Of a DNA stretch of 64,000 bases, positions 12,431-25,100 are shown in pieces. Below the pieces are notes generated by a model. That model saw only the letters and a list, made by a program, of their open reading frames with translations. It was not told the DNA's origin and searched no databases. Position numbers and translations under genes: made by a program. This DNA comes from Penium margaritaceum. Its lineage: Eukaryota > Streptophyta > Zygnematophyceae > Desmidiales > Peniaceae. How positions within the stretch are numbered: the first letter of the stretch is position 1; each line of letters begins with the position of its first letter. The DNA is taken from the NCBI GenBank assembly GCA_023375785.1, contig SZWC01007341.1:55357-119356 (forward strand). Direction: 5' to 3'.

Positions 12431-15400
12431 TCACACTTCGGCACTAGAGCATCATACATGGGCCCAAGAGCGTCCCACTCTGGCACTAGAGCGTCAAAGT
12501 TGGGCACTAGAGAGTCATACGTTCGCACTAGAGTGTCACACTTTCCCATTAGAGCATCACACTTTGGCACTAGAGTGTCACACTTTGGCACTAGAACATC
12601 ACAGTTTGGCTCTAGAGCGTCCCACTTTGGCAGTAGAGCGTCCCACTTTGGCACTAGAGCATCATTCTTTGGCAATAGAGCGTCCCACTTTGGCACTACA
12701 GCATCACACATTGGCAATAGAACGTCCCACTTTGGCAGTAGAGCGTCAGAATTGGGCACCTGAGTTTCACACTTTGGCACTAGGGCATCACAGTTTGGCA
12801 CTATAGCGTCACAATTTGGCACTAGAGTGTCATACTCTGGCACTAGAGTATCACACTTCCGAACTAGAGAATCACACTTTGGCACTAGACCTTCACAATT
12901 TGGCACTGGAGCGTCACACTTTTGCACTAGAGCTCCATTGTTTGGCACTAGAGCGTCAATCTTGGGCACTAGAGCGTCACACTTTGGCACTAGAGTGTCA
13001 CACTTTGGCATTAGAGCTTCACACTTTGGCACTAGAGCGTCACACTTCGGCACTTAATTGTCAACCTTTGGCCCTAGAGCTTCACACTTTGGCACTAGAA
13101 CTCCAGACTTCATTACAAAGGCGTCACACTTTGGCAAAAGAACATCACACTTTGGCACTAGAGCGTCACACTTTGGCACTAGAGCGTCACACTCTGGCAC
13201 TGGAGCATCACACTTTGGCACTAGAGCATCACACTTTGGCACTGTGGCATCACACTTTGGCACTAGAATGTCACTATTTCGAACTAGAACGACACACGTT
13301 GGAAATAGAGCATCACACATTGGCACTAGAGCTTCAAACTTTGGCACTAGAGCGTCATTCTTTCGAACTAGAGCATCAAACATTGACACTAGAGCATCAC
13401 ACTTTGGCACTAGAGAGTCACAAATTAGCACTAGAGCTTCATCATTCCGCACTAGAGCGTCACACTTTGGCACTAAAGGGTCATACTTTGGCACTAAAGC
13501 ATCGCGGTTCGGCACTAGAGCTTCAAATTTCGGCACTAGAGCGTCATTGTCTGGTACTAGAGCGTCACACATTGGCACTAATGCGTCACACTTTGGCACT
13601 AGAACGTCACATTTTAGCACTAGAGCTTCACACTTCGGCACTAGAGCGTCACGTTTTGGTATAGAGCGTCACACTTTAGCACTAGAGTGTCACATGTTGG
13701 CACTAGAGCATCACACTTTGGCACTAGAGCATCATACTTTGGCAGTAGAGCTTCACACTTTGGCACTGGAGCTACATACTTAAGCACTAGAGCATAACAC
13801 TTTGGCACTAGAGCGTCTCGCTTTGGCATTAGAGTGTCACTCTTCGGCACTAGAGCGTCACACTTTGGCACTAGAGCTTTACACTTTGGCACTACAATGT
13901 CACACTTTGGCACTAGATCATCACACTTTGGAACTAGAGCGTTACACTTTGGCACTATAGCGTCACACTTTGGCCCTAGAGATTCACACTTTGGGACTAG
14001 AGCGTCACATTTTGGCACTAGAGCTTCACACTTTGGCACTAGAGTGTCACACTTTGGCACTAGAGCTTCACACATCAGCACTAGCCTGTCACACGTTTGC
14101 ACTAGAGTGTCAACCTTTGGGACTAGTGTATCACACTTTGGGACTAGAGCTGCACACTTTGGTACTAGAGCGTTCCACTTTGGCATTAGAGCATAACACT
14201 TTGGCAGTAGAGCGTCCCACTTTGGTACTAGAGCATCACACTTTGGAAGTAGAGCATCACACTTTGGCACTAGATTGCAACACTTCAGTACTAGAGCTTC
14301 ACACTTTGGTACTAGAACGTCACACTTTGGCACTAAAGCGTCACACTCTGGCGCTAGAGCATCACACTTTGGCAATAGAGCTTCACACTTTGGCACAAGA
14401 GCGTCACATGCTGGCATTACAACTTCAGACTTTGGCACTAGAGCTACACATTTTGGCACTAGGGCGTCACACTTTAACACTAGAGCGTCCCACACTGGCA
14501 CTAGAGCTCAACACTTTGGCACTAGAGCATCACACTTTGGCACTAGAGCTTCACAATTTAGCACTAGAGGGTCATTCTTTGGCACAAGAGCTCCAACCTT
14601 TGGCACTAGAGTGTCACACTTTGGCACTAGAGCGTCACACTTGGGCACTAGAGCTTCAAAATTTGGCACTAGATCTTCACACTTTGGCACTATTGCGGCA
14701 CACTTTGGCACAAGAGCATCACACTTTAGTACTAGAGCTTCACACTTTGGCACTAGAGTGTCATGTTTTGGTATAGAGCGTCACACCTTGGCACTAGAGC
14801 GTCACACTTTGGCTCCAGAGTGTCACACTTCGGAACTAGAGCATCATACAATGGCTCTAGAGCATCACACTTTGACACTAGAGACTCACACTTTGGCACT
14901 AGAGCTTCACACTTCAGCACTTTAGCGTCACACGTTGGCACTAGAGCATCACACATTGGCACTAGAGCGTCACACTTTGACACTAGAGCCTCACAGTCTG
15001 GCACTTGAGCATCACACTTTGCCAACAGAGCTTGACACTTTGGCACTAGGGCGTCCCACTTTGGCACTAGAGCGTCACACATTGGCAATAGAGCTTCAGA
15101 CATTGGCACAAGAGCTTCAAACTTTGGCACTAGAGCATCACACTTTGGCACTAGAGCGTCACACTTAAGCACTAGAGCGTCACTATTTGGCACTAAAGCA
15201 TCACTCTTTGGCACAAAAGCGTCACACTTTGGCACTAGAGCGTCACACTTTGGCATTAGAGCATCACACTTTGGTACTAGAGCATCACAGTTTGACACTA
15301 GAACGTCACACTTTGGCACTAGAGTGTCACACTTTGGCACTAGAGGGTCACACTTAAGCACTAGAGCATCAGAGTTTCGCACTAGGGCATCACACTTTGG

Positions 15401-16499
15401 CACTAGGGCGTTACACTTTGGTATAAGAGCTCCACACTTTGGAACTAGAGCTCCACACTTTGGAACTAGAGCGTCACATTTTGGCACTAGAGCATCATAC
15501 TTTGACACTCAAGTGCCACACTTTGGCACTAGAGCGTTACACTTTGGCAATAGAGAGTCACACTTTGGCACTAGAGCATCACATTCTGGCACTTATGCGT
15601 CACAATTTGGCACTAGAGCGCCACACTTTGGCACTAGAGCTTTTCACTTCGGCACTAGAGCGTCACACTTTGGCACTAGAGTGTCACACTTGGGCACTAG
15701 AGTGTCACACGTTGGCACTACAGCTTCACACTTTGGCACTAGAGCATCACACTTTCGTACTAGAGCTCCACACTTTGGCACTAGAGCATCACACTTTAGC
15801 ACTAGAGCATCATACTTTGGCACTAGAGCGTCACACTTTGGCACTAGAGCGTCACACTTTGGCACTAGAGCTTCACACTTTGGACCTAGAGCCTCACACT
15901 TTGGCACTAGAGCGTCACACTTTGGCACTAGAGCTCCACCCTTTGGCAGTAGAGCGTCACATTTTGGTACTAGAGCATCACACTTTGACACTAAAGTGTC
16001 TTACCTTGGCACTAGGGCGTCACACTTTGGCACTAGACTGTCACACTCCAGCACTCGAGTGTCACGCTTTGGCACTAGAGCATCACACTCTGGGACTAGA
16101 GCGTAACACTTTGGTACTAGAGCATCACACTTTGGCACTATTCCTTCACACTTTGGCACTAGAGTGTCATGGTTTGGCACTAGAGCTTCACACTTTTGCA
16201 ATAGAGCTTCCCACTTTGGCACTAGAGCGTCATGCTTTGGCACTACAGCGTCACACATTGGCACTAGGGCGTTACACTTTGGCACTCGAGCATCACACTT
16301 TCGCACTACAGCGTCACACTTTAAGACTAGAGCGTCACACTTTGGCACTACAACGTCACACTTTGGCACTAGAGCGTCAGACTTTGGCAAAAGAGCCTCA
16401 CACTTTGGCACTAGAGCATCACACTTTGGCACTAGAGCGTCACACTTTCGCACTGCAGCATCACACTTTGGCACTAGAGTGTCACACTTTGGCATTAAA

Positions 16500-19400
16500 G
16501 CATCACACTTTGGCACTAGAGCTTTACACTTTGGCACTGGAGCATCACACTTTGGCACTAGAGCATCACACTTTGGCACTAGAGAGTCATACTTTGGCAC
16601 TAGAACTTCACACTTTGACACTAGAGCGTCACACTTTGGCACTAGAGTGTCACAATTTTGCACTAGAGATTTATACTTTGGCACTAGAGCGTCACACTTT
16701 CGAACTAGAGCATCACATCTTGGCACTAGAGTGTCACACTTTGGCACTAGAGCTTCACACTTCGGCACTAGAGCATCACACTTTGGCACTAGAGAGTCCC
16801 ACTTTGGTACTAGAGTGTCATACTTTGGCACTAGAGGATCAGACTTTGGCACTAGAGCGCCACACTCTGGCAGAAGAGCTTCACACTTTGGCACTAGAGC
16901 GTCGTACTTTGGCACTACAGCTTCAGAGTTTGGCACTAGAGCTACACACTTTGGCACTAGGGAGTCACACTTCGGCACTAGAGCATCACACTTTGGCACT
17001 CGAACGTCACACTTTGGCACTAGAGCGTCACACTTTGGCACTAGAGTGTCACACTTTGGCACAAGAGCTTCACACTTTGGCACTAGAGCATCATACTTCG
17101 GCACTTGAACGTCCCACTTTGGCACCTCAGTGTCACACTTTGGCACTAGAGCATCACACTTTGGCAATAGAGCGTCACACTTTGGAACTAGAGCTCCACA
17201 GTTTGGCACTAAAGCGTTATACTTTGGCACTAAACCGTCATACTTTGGCACTAGAGAGTCACACTTTGGCACTAGAGATTCACACTTTGGCACTAGAGCG
17301 TCACACTTTCGCACTATAGCGTCACACTTAGGCAGCAGAGTGTCACGCTTCCGAAGTAAATTGGCACACTTTGGCCCTAGAGCTTCACACTTTGGCACTA
17401 GAGGTCGATACTGTGGCACTAAGGCGTCACACTTTGGCACTAGAGCATCACACTTTTGCACTATAGAGTCACACTTAGGCACTAGAGCATCACAATTTGG
17501 CACTCGAGCATAACAGTTTGGCACTAAAGTGTCACACATTTGCACTAGAGTGTCACACTTAGGCACTATTGCGACACACTTTGGCACTAGAGCGTCACAC
17601 TTGCCACTAAAGCTTCACACTTTGGCACTAGAGCAGCACACTTTGGCACAAGAGGTTTACACTATGGCACTAGAGTGTTACACGTTGGTACTGGAGTGTC
17701 ACACTTTGGCACTAGAGGCTAACACTTTGGCACTGGAGCGTCATACTTTTGTACTAGACCTTCACACGCTGGCACTAGAGCTTCCCACTTTGGCACTATA
17801 ACGTCACACGTTGGTACTAGAGCGTCACACTTTGGCACTAGGGCATCACACTTTGGCACTAGAGCGTCGTACATTGACACTAGAGCATCACACTTTGGCA
17901 CTACAGCATCACACTTTGGCAATAGAGCGTCACACTTTGGCACTCGAATGTCACACTTTGGCACTACAGCTTCACACTTTCGCACTAGAGCTTCACGCTT
18001 TGGTACTACAGCTTCACACTTTCGCACTAGAGCATCACACTTTGGCACTAGAGCTTCACAATTTGGCACAAGAGAATGACACTTTGGCACTAGAAAGTCA
18101 AACTTTGGCACTAGAGCGTCACACTTCTAGAACTAGAGCTTGACACTTTGGCACTAGAACGTCATACTTTAGCACTAAAGCTCCACAATTCCGTACTAGG
18201 GTGTCACAGTTTGGCACTAGAGCATCACACTTTGCCACTAGAGCATCACACTTTAGCACTCGAGCTTCACACTTTGGCATTAGAGTGTCAGTTTTTGGTA
18301 TAGATCGTCACACTTTGGCACTAGAGCGCCACATTTTGGTACTAGAGCATCACACTTCGGCACTAGAGAGTCACACTTTGGCACTATAGCTTCACACTTT
18401 AGCACTAGAGCGTCACACTTAGGCACTAGAGCGTCATACTTGGGCACTAAAGCATCACACTTTGACCCTAGAGCTTCACACTTTGGCACTAGAGCTCCAC
18501 ACTTTGGTTTTAAGGCATCACACTTTGGTACTGGAGCATAACACTTTGGCACTAGAGGGTCACATTTAGGCACTAGAGCGTCACACTTTGGCACCATAGC
18601 TTCACACTTTGCCACTAGAGCGTCGCACTTTGCCACTAGACCGTCACACTTTGGCACTAGACCTACACACTTTGGCACTAGAGCTTCACACTTTGGCACT
18701 AGAGCTTCACACTTTGGAATAAGAGCGTCACACTTTGGCACCAGAGATTCACACTTTGACACTACAGCGTCATACTTTGGAACTAGAGCTTCACACGTTG
18801 GAACTAGAGCTTCCCACTTTTGCACTAGAACGTCACACTTTGGCACTAGACCGTAACATTTTGACACTGGGGGGTTACACTTGGGCACTAGAGCGTCGAA
18901 CTTTGACACTAGAGCGTTACACTTTAGCACTAGAGCGTCATACTTTGTCACTAGAGCGTCACACGTTGGCACTAGAATGTCTGACTTTGGCACTAGAGCT
19001 TCACCCTTTGGCACTAGAGCTTCACACTTTGGCACTAGAGCAAAACACTTTGGCACTAGAGCTTCACACAATGGCATTAGAGCGTCATTCTTTGGTACTA
19101 GAGTGTCAAACTTTGGCACTAGAGTGTCACACTTTGGCACGAGAGCTTCACATTTTGGCACTAGAGCATCACACTTTGGCACTAGAGCTTCACACTTTGG
19201 CATTGGAGCGTCACTTTTTGGTGTAGAGCGTCACACTCTGGCATTAAAGCGTCACACTTAGGCACAAGAGCGTCATACATTGGCACTAGAGCGTCACACT
19301 TTGGCACTAGAGCTTCACACATCGGCACTAGAGTGTCACACCTTGGCACTAGAGCTCCATGCTTCGGCACTAGAGCATAACACTTTGACACTAAAGCGCC

Positions 19401-20390
19401 ACACTTTGGCACAAGAGTATCACTCTTTGGCACTAGAGTGTCACACTTCGGCACTAGAGCTTCACATTTTGGCACAAAAGTGTCACACTTTGGCACTAGA
19501 GCATCACACTTTGGCACTAGAGCATCACATTGTGGCTCTAGAGATTCACCCTTCGGCACTAGTGCATCACACTTTGGCACTACAGCGTCACACTTTGGCA
19601 CTAGAGTGTCACACTTTGGCCCTAGAGCGTTCCACTTTGGCACGAGAGCTTCACACTTTGGCACTAGAGCGTCACACTTTGGTACTAGAGCTACATACTT
19701 TGGCACTAGAGCATAACACTTTGGCTTTAGTGCGTCACACTTTGGCACTAGAGTGTCACTCTTTGGCACTAGAGCTTCACACTTTGGCACTAGAGCGTCC
19801 CACTTTGGCACTAGAACGTCACATTTTGGCACAAGAGCGTCACACTTTGGCACTAGAGCATCACACTTTGGCACTAGAGCGTCACATTTTGGCATTAGAC
19901 CATCACAATTTGGCACAAGAGTGTCACACTTTGGCACTAGAGCTTCACACTTTGGCACTAGATCGTGACACGTTGGCACTAGAGCGTAACCCTTTGGCAC
20001 TAGTGCTTCACACATTGGCACAAGAGCTTCACACTTTGGTTCTAGAGTGTCCCACTTTGGCACTAAAGCGTCACACTTTGGCACTAGAGCATCACAATTT
20101 GGCTCTGGAGCACCACACTTCAGCACTAGAGCTTCTTGTTTTTGTACTAGAGCATCACACTTTGGCACTAGAGCGTCACAATTTAACACTAGAGAATCAC
20201 ACTTTGGCACTAGAGCTTTACACTTTGGCACTAGAGCGTCACACTTTGGCACTACTTCTTCAGACTTTGGCACTAGAGCTACAAACTTTCGCACTAGAGC
20301 GTCACACTTTGGCACTAAAGCGTTACAATTCTGTACTCGATCATCACACCTTGGCACTAGAACGTCACACTAAAGCATTAGAGCTTCACA
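16500..20390 (+). repeat. Segmental duplication within satellite A, copy 2
   Basis: This is the partner of the block at about 8200-12430, identified by the shared order of rare unit variants. Borders are approximate. The two copies have since diverged by point changes and small indels. Confidence 0.75.
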
Positions 20391-21504
20391 CTTTGGAACT
20401 AGAGCATCATACATGGGCCCAAGAGCGTCCCACTCTGGCACTAGAGCATCACAGTTGGACACTAGAGAGTCATAGTTTTGCACTAGAGTGTCACACTTTC
20501 CCACTAGAGCATCACACTTTGGCACTAGAGCGTTACACTTTGGCACTAGAGCGTCACATGTTGGCACTATAGAGTCACACTTTGGCACTAGAGCGTCACA
20601 CTTTGGCACTAGAATCTCACACGTTTGCACTAGAGCGTCACAATTTGACACTCGAGCGTCATACTTTGGCACTAAAGCTTCACACGTTGGCACTAGAGCT
20701 TCACATTTTATTACTAGAGTGTCACACTTTGGCACTAGAGCGTCACACATTGTAACTAGACCTTCATACTTTGGCACTAGAGCATCAGGCTCTGGCACTA
20801 GAGTGTCACAATTCGGCACTAGAGCTTCACACTTTGGCACTAGAGCGTCACACTTTGGCACTAGAACGTCACAGTTTCGCACTAGAGCATCACACTTTTG
20901 CACTAGAGCTTCACACTTTGGCACAAGAGCTCCACACTTTGGAACAAGAACATCACACTTTGACACTAGAGCGTCACACTTTGGCAGTAGAACATCACAC
21001 GTTGGCACTAGAGCGTCACGCTTTGGCACTAGAGCATCATGCTTTGGAACAAAAGCTTCACACTTTGGCACTAGAGCTTCACACTTTGGCACTAGAGCGT
21101 AACACTTTGGCACTAGGGCGTCACACTTTGGCACTAGAGTGTCACACTTTTGCACTAGAGCGTAACACTTTGGCACTAGGGCGTCACACTTTGGCACTAG
21201 AGCGTCCCACTTTGGTACTAGAGCGTCACACTTTGACACTCGAGTGTCACACTTTGGCATTAGAGACTCACACTTTGGCATTAGAGCTTTACTTATTGGG
21301 ACTAGAGCTTCACAAATTGGCACTAGAGCGTCATACTTTGGCACTAGAGCGTCTCACTTTGGCACTAGAGCTTCACACTTTGGCACTAGAGCGTCATACA
21401 TTGAAACTAGAGCATCACACTTTGGCTCTAGAGCTTCACACTGTCAACCGGCCTGAGGCAAACGGACTAGAAAACAGTGCCAACACAATAGCACATTCCG
21501 TCCG

Positions 21505-21526
21505 CTCCTAGCATTTCAGCTAGGAG
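21505..21526. other. Perfect hairpin inside the insertion
   Basis: CTCCTAGC, a 6-base loop ATTTCA, then GCTAGGAG form a perfect 8-bp stem. No T-run follows on the + strand, so it is not a simple terminator. Shorter stems occur at TAGTCAAAGACTA (near 21630) and CCGCAAAGCGG (near 21860). Function is unknown. Confidence 0.6.
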
Positions 21527-21937
21527 AAGATATCACCCTCAGGATCACGGTTCCACACTGAGCAGTTCCTAGGCAATCACTTGCTAGCAACTGTGTCCAC
21601 TTAACACTTGGTCACTTTCGCGCGAGGTGCTAGTCAAAGACTAACTCCTCGGGCTTAGACCAACCAGTGTCTTCTTTATATTGTTCCTTAGTTGGACAAC
21701 TCTGTGAGGAGCATCTAAGGCCAGATTGTGTAATTAGAATAAGGAATGAGCCTGGTACATATAGTCCTAGGCCTGGCTTCGAAGGTGTGTGGGTAGTGAC
21801 ACTTTTGGGGTGGTCACTCCACACCACCTCACCAGTCCGCCAATCGGCGCATCCACTGACCGCAAAGCGGCGCACTCTCCTCATGCATGGAGAAATGTCT
21901 AAGAAACTTCCCCTGTGATAGAAGTTCAAAAACCCTC

Positions 21938-22011
21938 CTGCGCACATCAAGGCTCGATCGCAGGACCTGTTGTCCCTAAGTCCAACATGCTATCCGTTGC
22001 GCTACACTTCT
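21938..22011 (-). pseudogene. tRNA-Arg-like sequence with Pol III-type boxes
   Basis: On the minus strand, TAGCGCAACGGATAGCATG followed by TTGGACTT aligns well with the D-arm and anticodon-arm region of eukaryotic tRNA-Arg genes, as I recall them (GGCGCAATGGATAGCGC...TTGGACT). GCGATCGAGCC sits where box B / the T-loop is expected. A run of five T (minus strand; 21928-21932) follows closely, like a Pol III terminator. The acceptor and T stems do not pair well, and the anticodon position would read TAG, so a functional tRNA is unlikely. It could be a decayed tRNA gene or the tRNA-derived part of a short interspersed element. Confidence 0.45.
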
Positions 22012-22130
22012 GGTGTCTCACTTGGAATTGCACCACAAACAAGGTTTGGGGGACTTACTCCAAGGGAGCAGTGCATGCCCAACCTGTCCGTCAACCCATA
22101 GCAGTGGCCATGGGGCATAGAAGAACAACA

Positions 22131-25100
22131 AACACTTTGGCACAAGAGCGTCGCACATTGGCACTACAGTGTCACACGTTTGTACTACAACGTCACACTT
22201 TGGCACAAGAGCATTACACTTTGGCACTAGAGCGTCACACTTTGGCACTAGAGCATCACACTTGGGCACTAACGCTCACAATTTGGCACTAAAGCATCAC
22301 ACCTTGGCACTCGAGCGTCAAACTTTGGCACTAGAGCATCACACTTTGGCACAAGACCTTCACATTTTGGCACTAAAGCGTCTCACATTGGCACTGGAGC
22401 GTCACACTCTTGTGCTAGAGCGTCACAGTTTGTTTCTAGAGCGTCAATTTTTGGCACTAGAGCGTCACACTTTGGCACTAGAGCGTCCCACTTTGGCACT
22501 AGAGCATCACACTTTGGCACTAGAGCGTCACACTTAAGAACTAGAGCGTCATACTTTGGCACTAGAGCATCACAATTTGGCACTAGAGTGTCACCATTTC
22601 ACACTAGAGCGTCACACTTTGGCATTAGAGCTTCACACTTTGGCACTAGAGCATTACAATTTGGCACTAGAGCTCAACACATTGGCACTAGAACATCACA
22701 CTTTGGCACTAGAGCTTCACGCTTTGGCACTAGAGCTTCACACTTTGGCACTAGAGCGTCTCACTTTGGCACTAGATCGTCACACTTTGGCAATAGAGCT
22801 TCACACTTTGGCACTAGACCGTCACACTTTGGCACTAGAGTGTGACAGTTTGGTACTAGAGCGTCACATGTTGGCACTAGAGCATCACACGTTGGCAGGA
22901 GAGCGTCACACATTGGCACTAGAGCATCACACTTTGGCACTAGAGCGTAACACTTTTGCACTAGAGTGTCAAGCATTGGCATTAGAGCGTCACACTTTGG
23001 CACTAGAGCTTTACACTTCGGCACCAGAGCGTCACACTTTGGCAGTAGAGCGTTACACTTTAGTGCTAGAGCGTCACACTTTAGCACTAGAGCGTCACAC
23101 TTTGGCAATAGAGCGGCACACTTTGGCACTACAGCTTCACACTTTGGCATTAGAGGGTCATACATTGGCACTAGAGCTCCACACTTTGGCACTAGAGTGT
23201 CACACTTGGGCACTAGAGCGTCACACATTGGCGATAGAGCGTCACATTTTGGCACTAGAGCGTCACACTTTAGCACTAGAGCATCACACTTTGGCACTAG
23301 AGCGTCAAACTGTGGATCTAGAGCATCACACTTCGGCACTAGAGCATCACACTTTTGCACTAGAGCTCCACACTTTGGCACTAGATTGTCACACTTTGGC
23401 ACTAGAGAGTCACAGATTGGAAAGAGAGTGCCACACTTAGGCACTAGAGCATCACACGTTAGCACTAGAGTGTCAAACTTTGGCACTAGAGCGTCACACT
23501 TTGGCACTAGAGCTTCACACTTTGGCACTAGAGCGTCACACTTTGGCACTAGATTGTCACACTTTGGCGCTAGAGCATCACACTTTGGCACTAGAGCGTC
23601 ACACTTTGGCACTAAAGCGTCACACTTTTGCACTAGAGCATCACACTTTGGCACTAGAGCTTCACACTTTGGGACTAGAGCGTCACACGTTGGCACTAGA
23701 GCATCACACTTTGGCACTAGAGCGTCACACTTTGGCACCAGATCGTTACATGTTGGCACTAGAGCATCACACTTTGGCACTAGAGTGTCACACTTTGGCA
23801 CTAGAGGGTCACACATTCGCACTACAGCGTCACACTTTGGCATTAGAGCGTCAGACTTGGGCACTAGAGTGTCAGACTTTGGCACTAGAGCGTCACACTT
23901 TGGCACTAAAGTGTCACACTTTTGCACTAGAGCATCACACTTTGGCACTAGAAAGTCACATTTGGGCACTAGAGCTTCACACTTTGGCAATAGAGCGTCA
24001 CACTTTGCCACAAGAGCGTCACACTTTTGCCCTAGAGCTTCACACTTCGGATCTAGAGCATCACACTTTGGCACTAGAGCGTCACACGTTTGTACTAGAG
24101 CGTGACACTTTGGCACTAGAGCGTCACACTTTGGTTCTCGAGCGTCACACTTCGGCACTAGAGCGTCACACTTTGGGTCTAGAGCTTTGCAATTTTGCAT
24201 TAGAGCTTCACACTTTGTCACTAGAGTGTCAGACTTTGGTACTACAGCTTCACACTACGGCACTAGAGTGTAACACTTTGGCATTAGAGCGTCACAGTTT
24301 GGCACTAGAGCATCACACTTTGGCACTAGAGTTGCAAACTTTGTTACTAGACCTTCACACTTGGACACTTGATTGTCACACTGTGGCACTACAGCCACAT
24401 ACTTTGGCACTAGAGCATCACAATTTGGCACTAGAGTGTCACATTTTGGCACTAGAGCGTCACACTTTGGCACTAGAGCATCCCACTTTGGCACTAGAGA
24501 TTCACACTTTCACACTAGAGCGTCCAACTTTGGCACTAGAGCGTCACACTTTGGCACTACAGTGTCTAACTTTGGCACTAGAGCGTCATACTTTGGCAGA
24601 AGAGCGTCACGCTGTCGCACTAGAGCCTCACTCTTTCGCACTAGAGCATCGCACTTTGGCATTAGAGCTTCACACTTTGGCAATATAGCGTCACACTAAG
24701 GCACTAGAGCTTCGCACTTTGGCACTAGAGCGTCACTATCTGGCACTAGAGCATCACACTTTGGCACTAGAGGTTCAGACTTTGGCACTAGAGGTCCACA
24801 GTTTGGCAGTATAGCATCATACTTTGGCATCAGAGCGTCACACTTACGCACTAGAGCATCACACTTTGGCACTAGAGCATCACAATTTGGCACTAGAGCG
24901 TTACACTTTGGCACTAAAGCGTCACATTTTGGCAATATAGAGTCACACTTTGTCACTAGAGCATCACACTTTGGCACTAGACTTTCACACGTTTGCTCTA
25001 GATTATCACAATTTGACACTCGAGCGTCATACTTTGGCACTAAAGCTTCACAGGTTGGCACTAGAGCTTCACACTTTACTACTAGAGTGTCACACTTTGG

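Larger units (their letters stand above)
4023..21441 (+). repeat. Satellite A, 21-bp tandem array, left part
   Basis: About 17.4 kb is made of a 21-bp unit, roughly 830 copies by length. The stable core is CACACTTTGGCACTAGAG, followed by a short variable part that reads mainly CGT, CAT, TGT or CTT. Units carry scattered substitutions (TTTGG to TTCGG, CACTAG to CACAAG or CATTAG) and occasional single-base indels that shift the phase, for example near 7359. Because 21 is a multiple of three, long open frames appear on both strands. They encode heptapeptide repeats (ASHFGTR, ERHTLAL, and KCDALVP on the minus strand), and none is favoured over the others. I treat the whole stretch as noncoding satellite. 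It begins right after the copia 3' LTR and is interrupted at 21442 by an insertion. Confidence 0.95.
21442..22130. mobile_element. 689-bp TG...CA insertion in satellite A (solo-LTR-like or small retroelement)
   Basis: Unique sequence interrupts a satellite unit. It begins TGTCAACCGG and ends AGAACAACA. The left flank ends CACAC (21437-21441) and the right flank begins AACAC (22131-22135), so ACAC is present on both sides where an intact unit has it once. This is a target-site duplication of 4 bp, or 5 bp with one mismatch. The paralogous segment at 25751-25770 shows the unoccupied site. TG...CA ends and a short target duplication suit an LTR (solo LTR) or a small retroelement. It contains several short hairpins and a tRNA-like stretch on the minus strand. 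No convincing protein-coding frame is present: the longest frames, about 106 and 83 codons, show no recognisable domain. Orientation is undetermined. Confidence 0.75.
20370..23990 (+). repeat. Second segmental duplication in satellite A, copy 1 (carries the insertion)
   Basis: Rare units such as CACATTGTAACTAG (near 20751) and GTTTGTT (22428) recur in order at 25119 and 26061. The offset is 4326 just left of the 689-bp insertion and 3632 just right of it, which is the change expected if only this copy received the insertion. Two 21-bp units account for a further small offset change further left. Confidence 0.8.

Noticed and set aside
15439-17319. Apparent 626-codon protein of ERHTLAL heptads
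   Set aside because: The 21-bp satellite is also open in an ASHFGTR frame and on the minus strand (KCDALVP) over the same bases. The period alone explains it.
21505-21526. Intrinsic transcription terminator
   Set aside because: A stem-loop is present but no T-run follows, and the context is eukaryotic.
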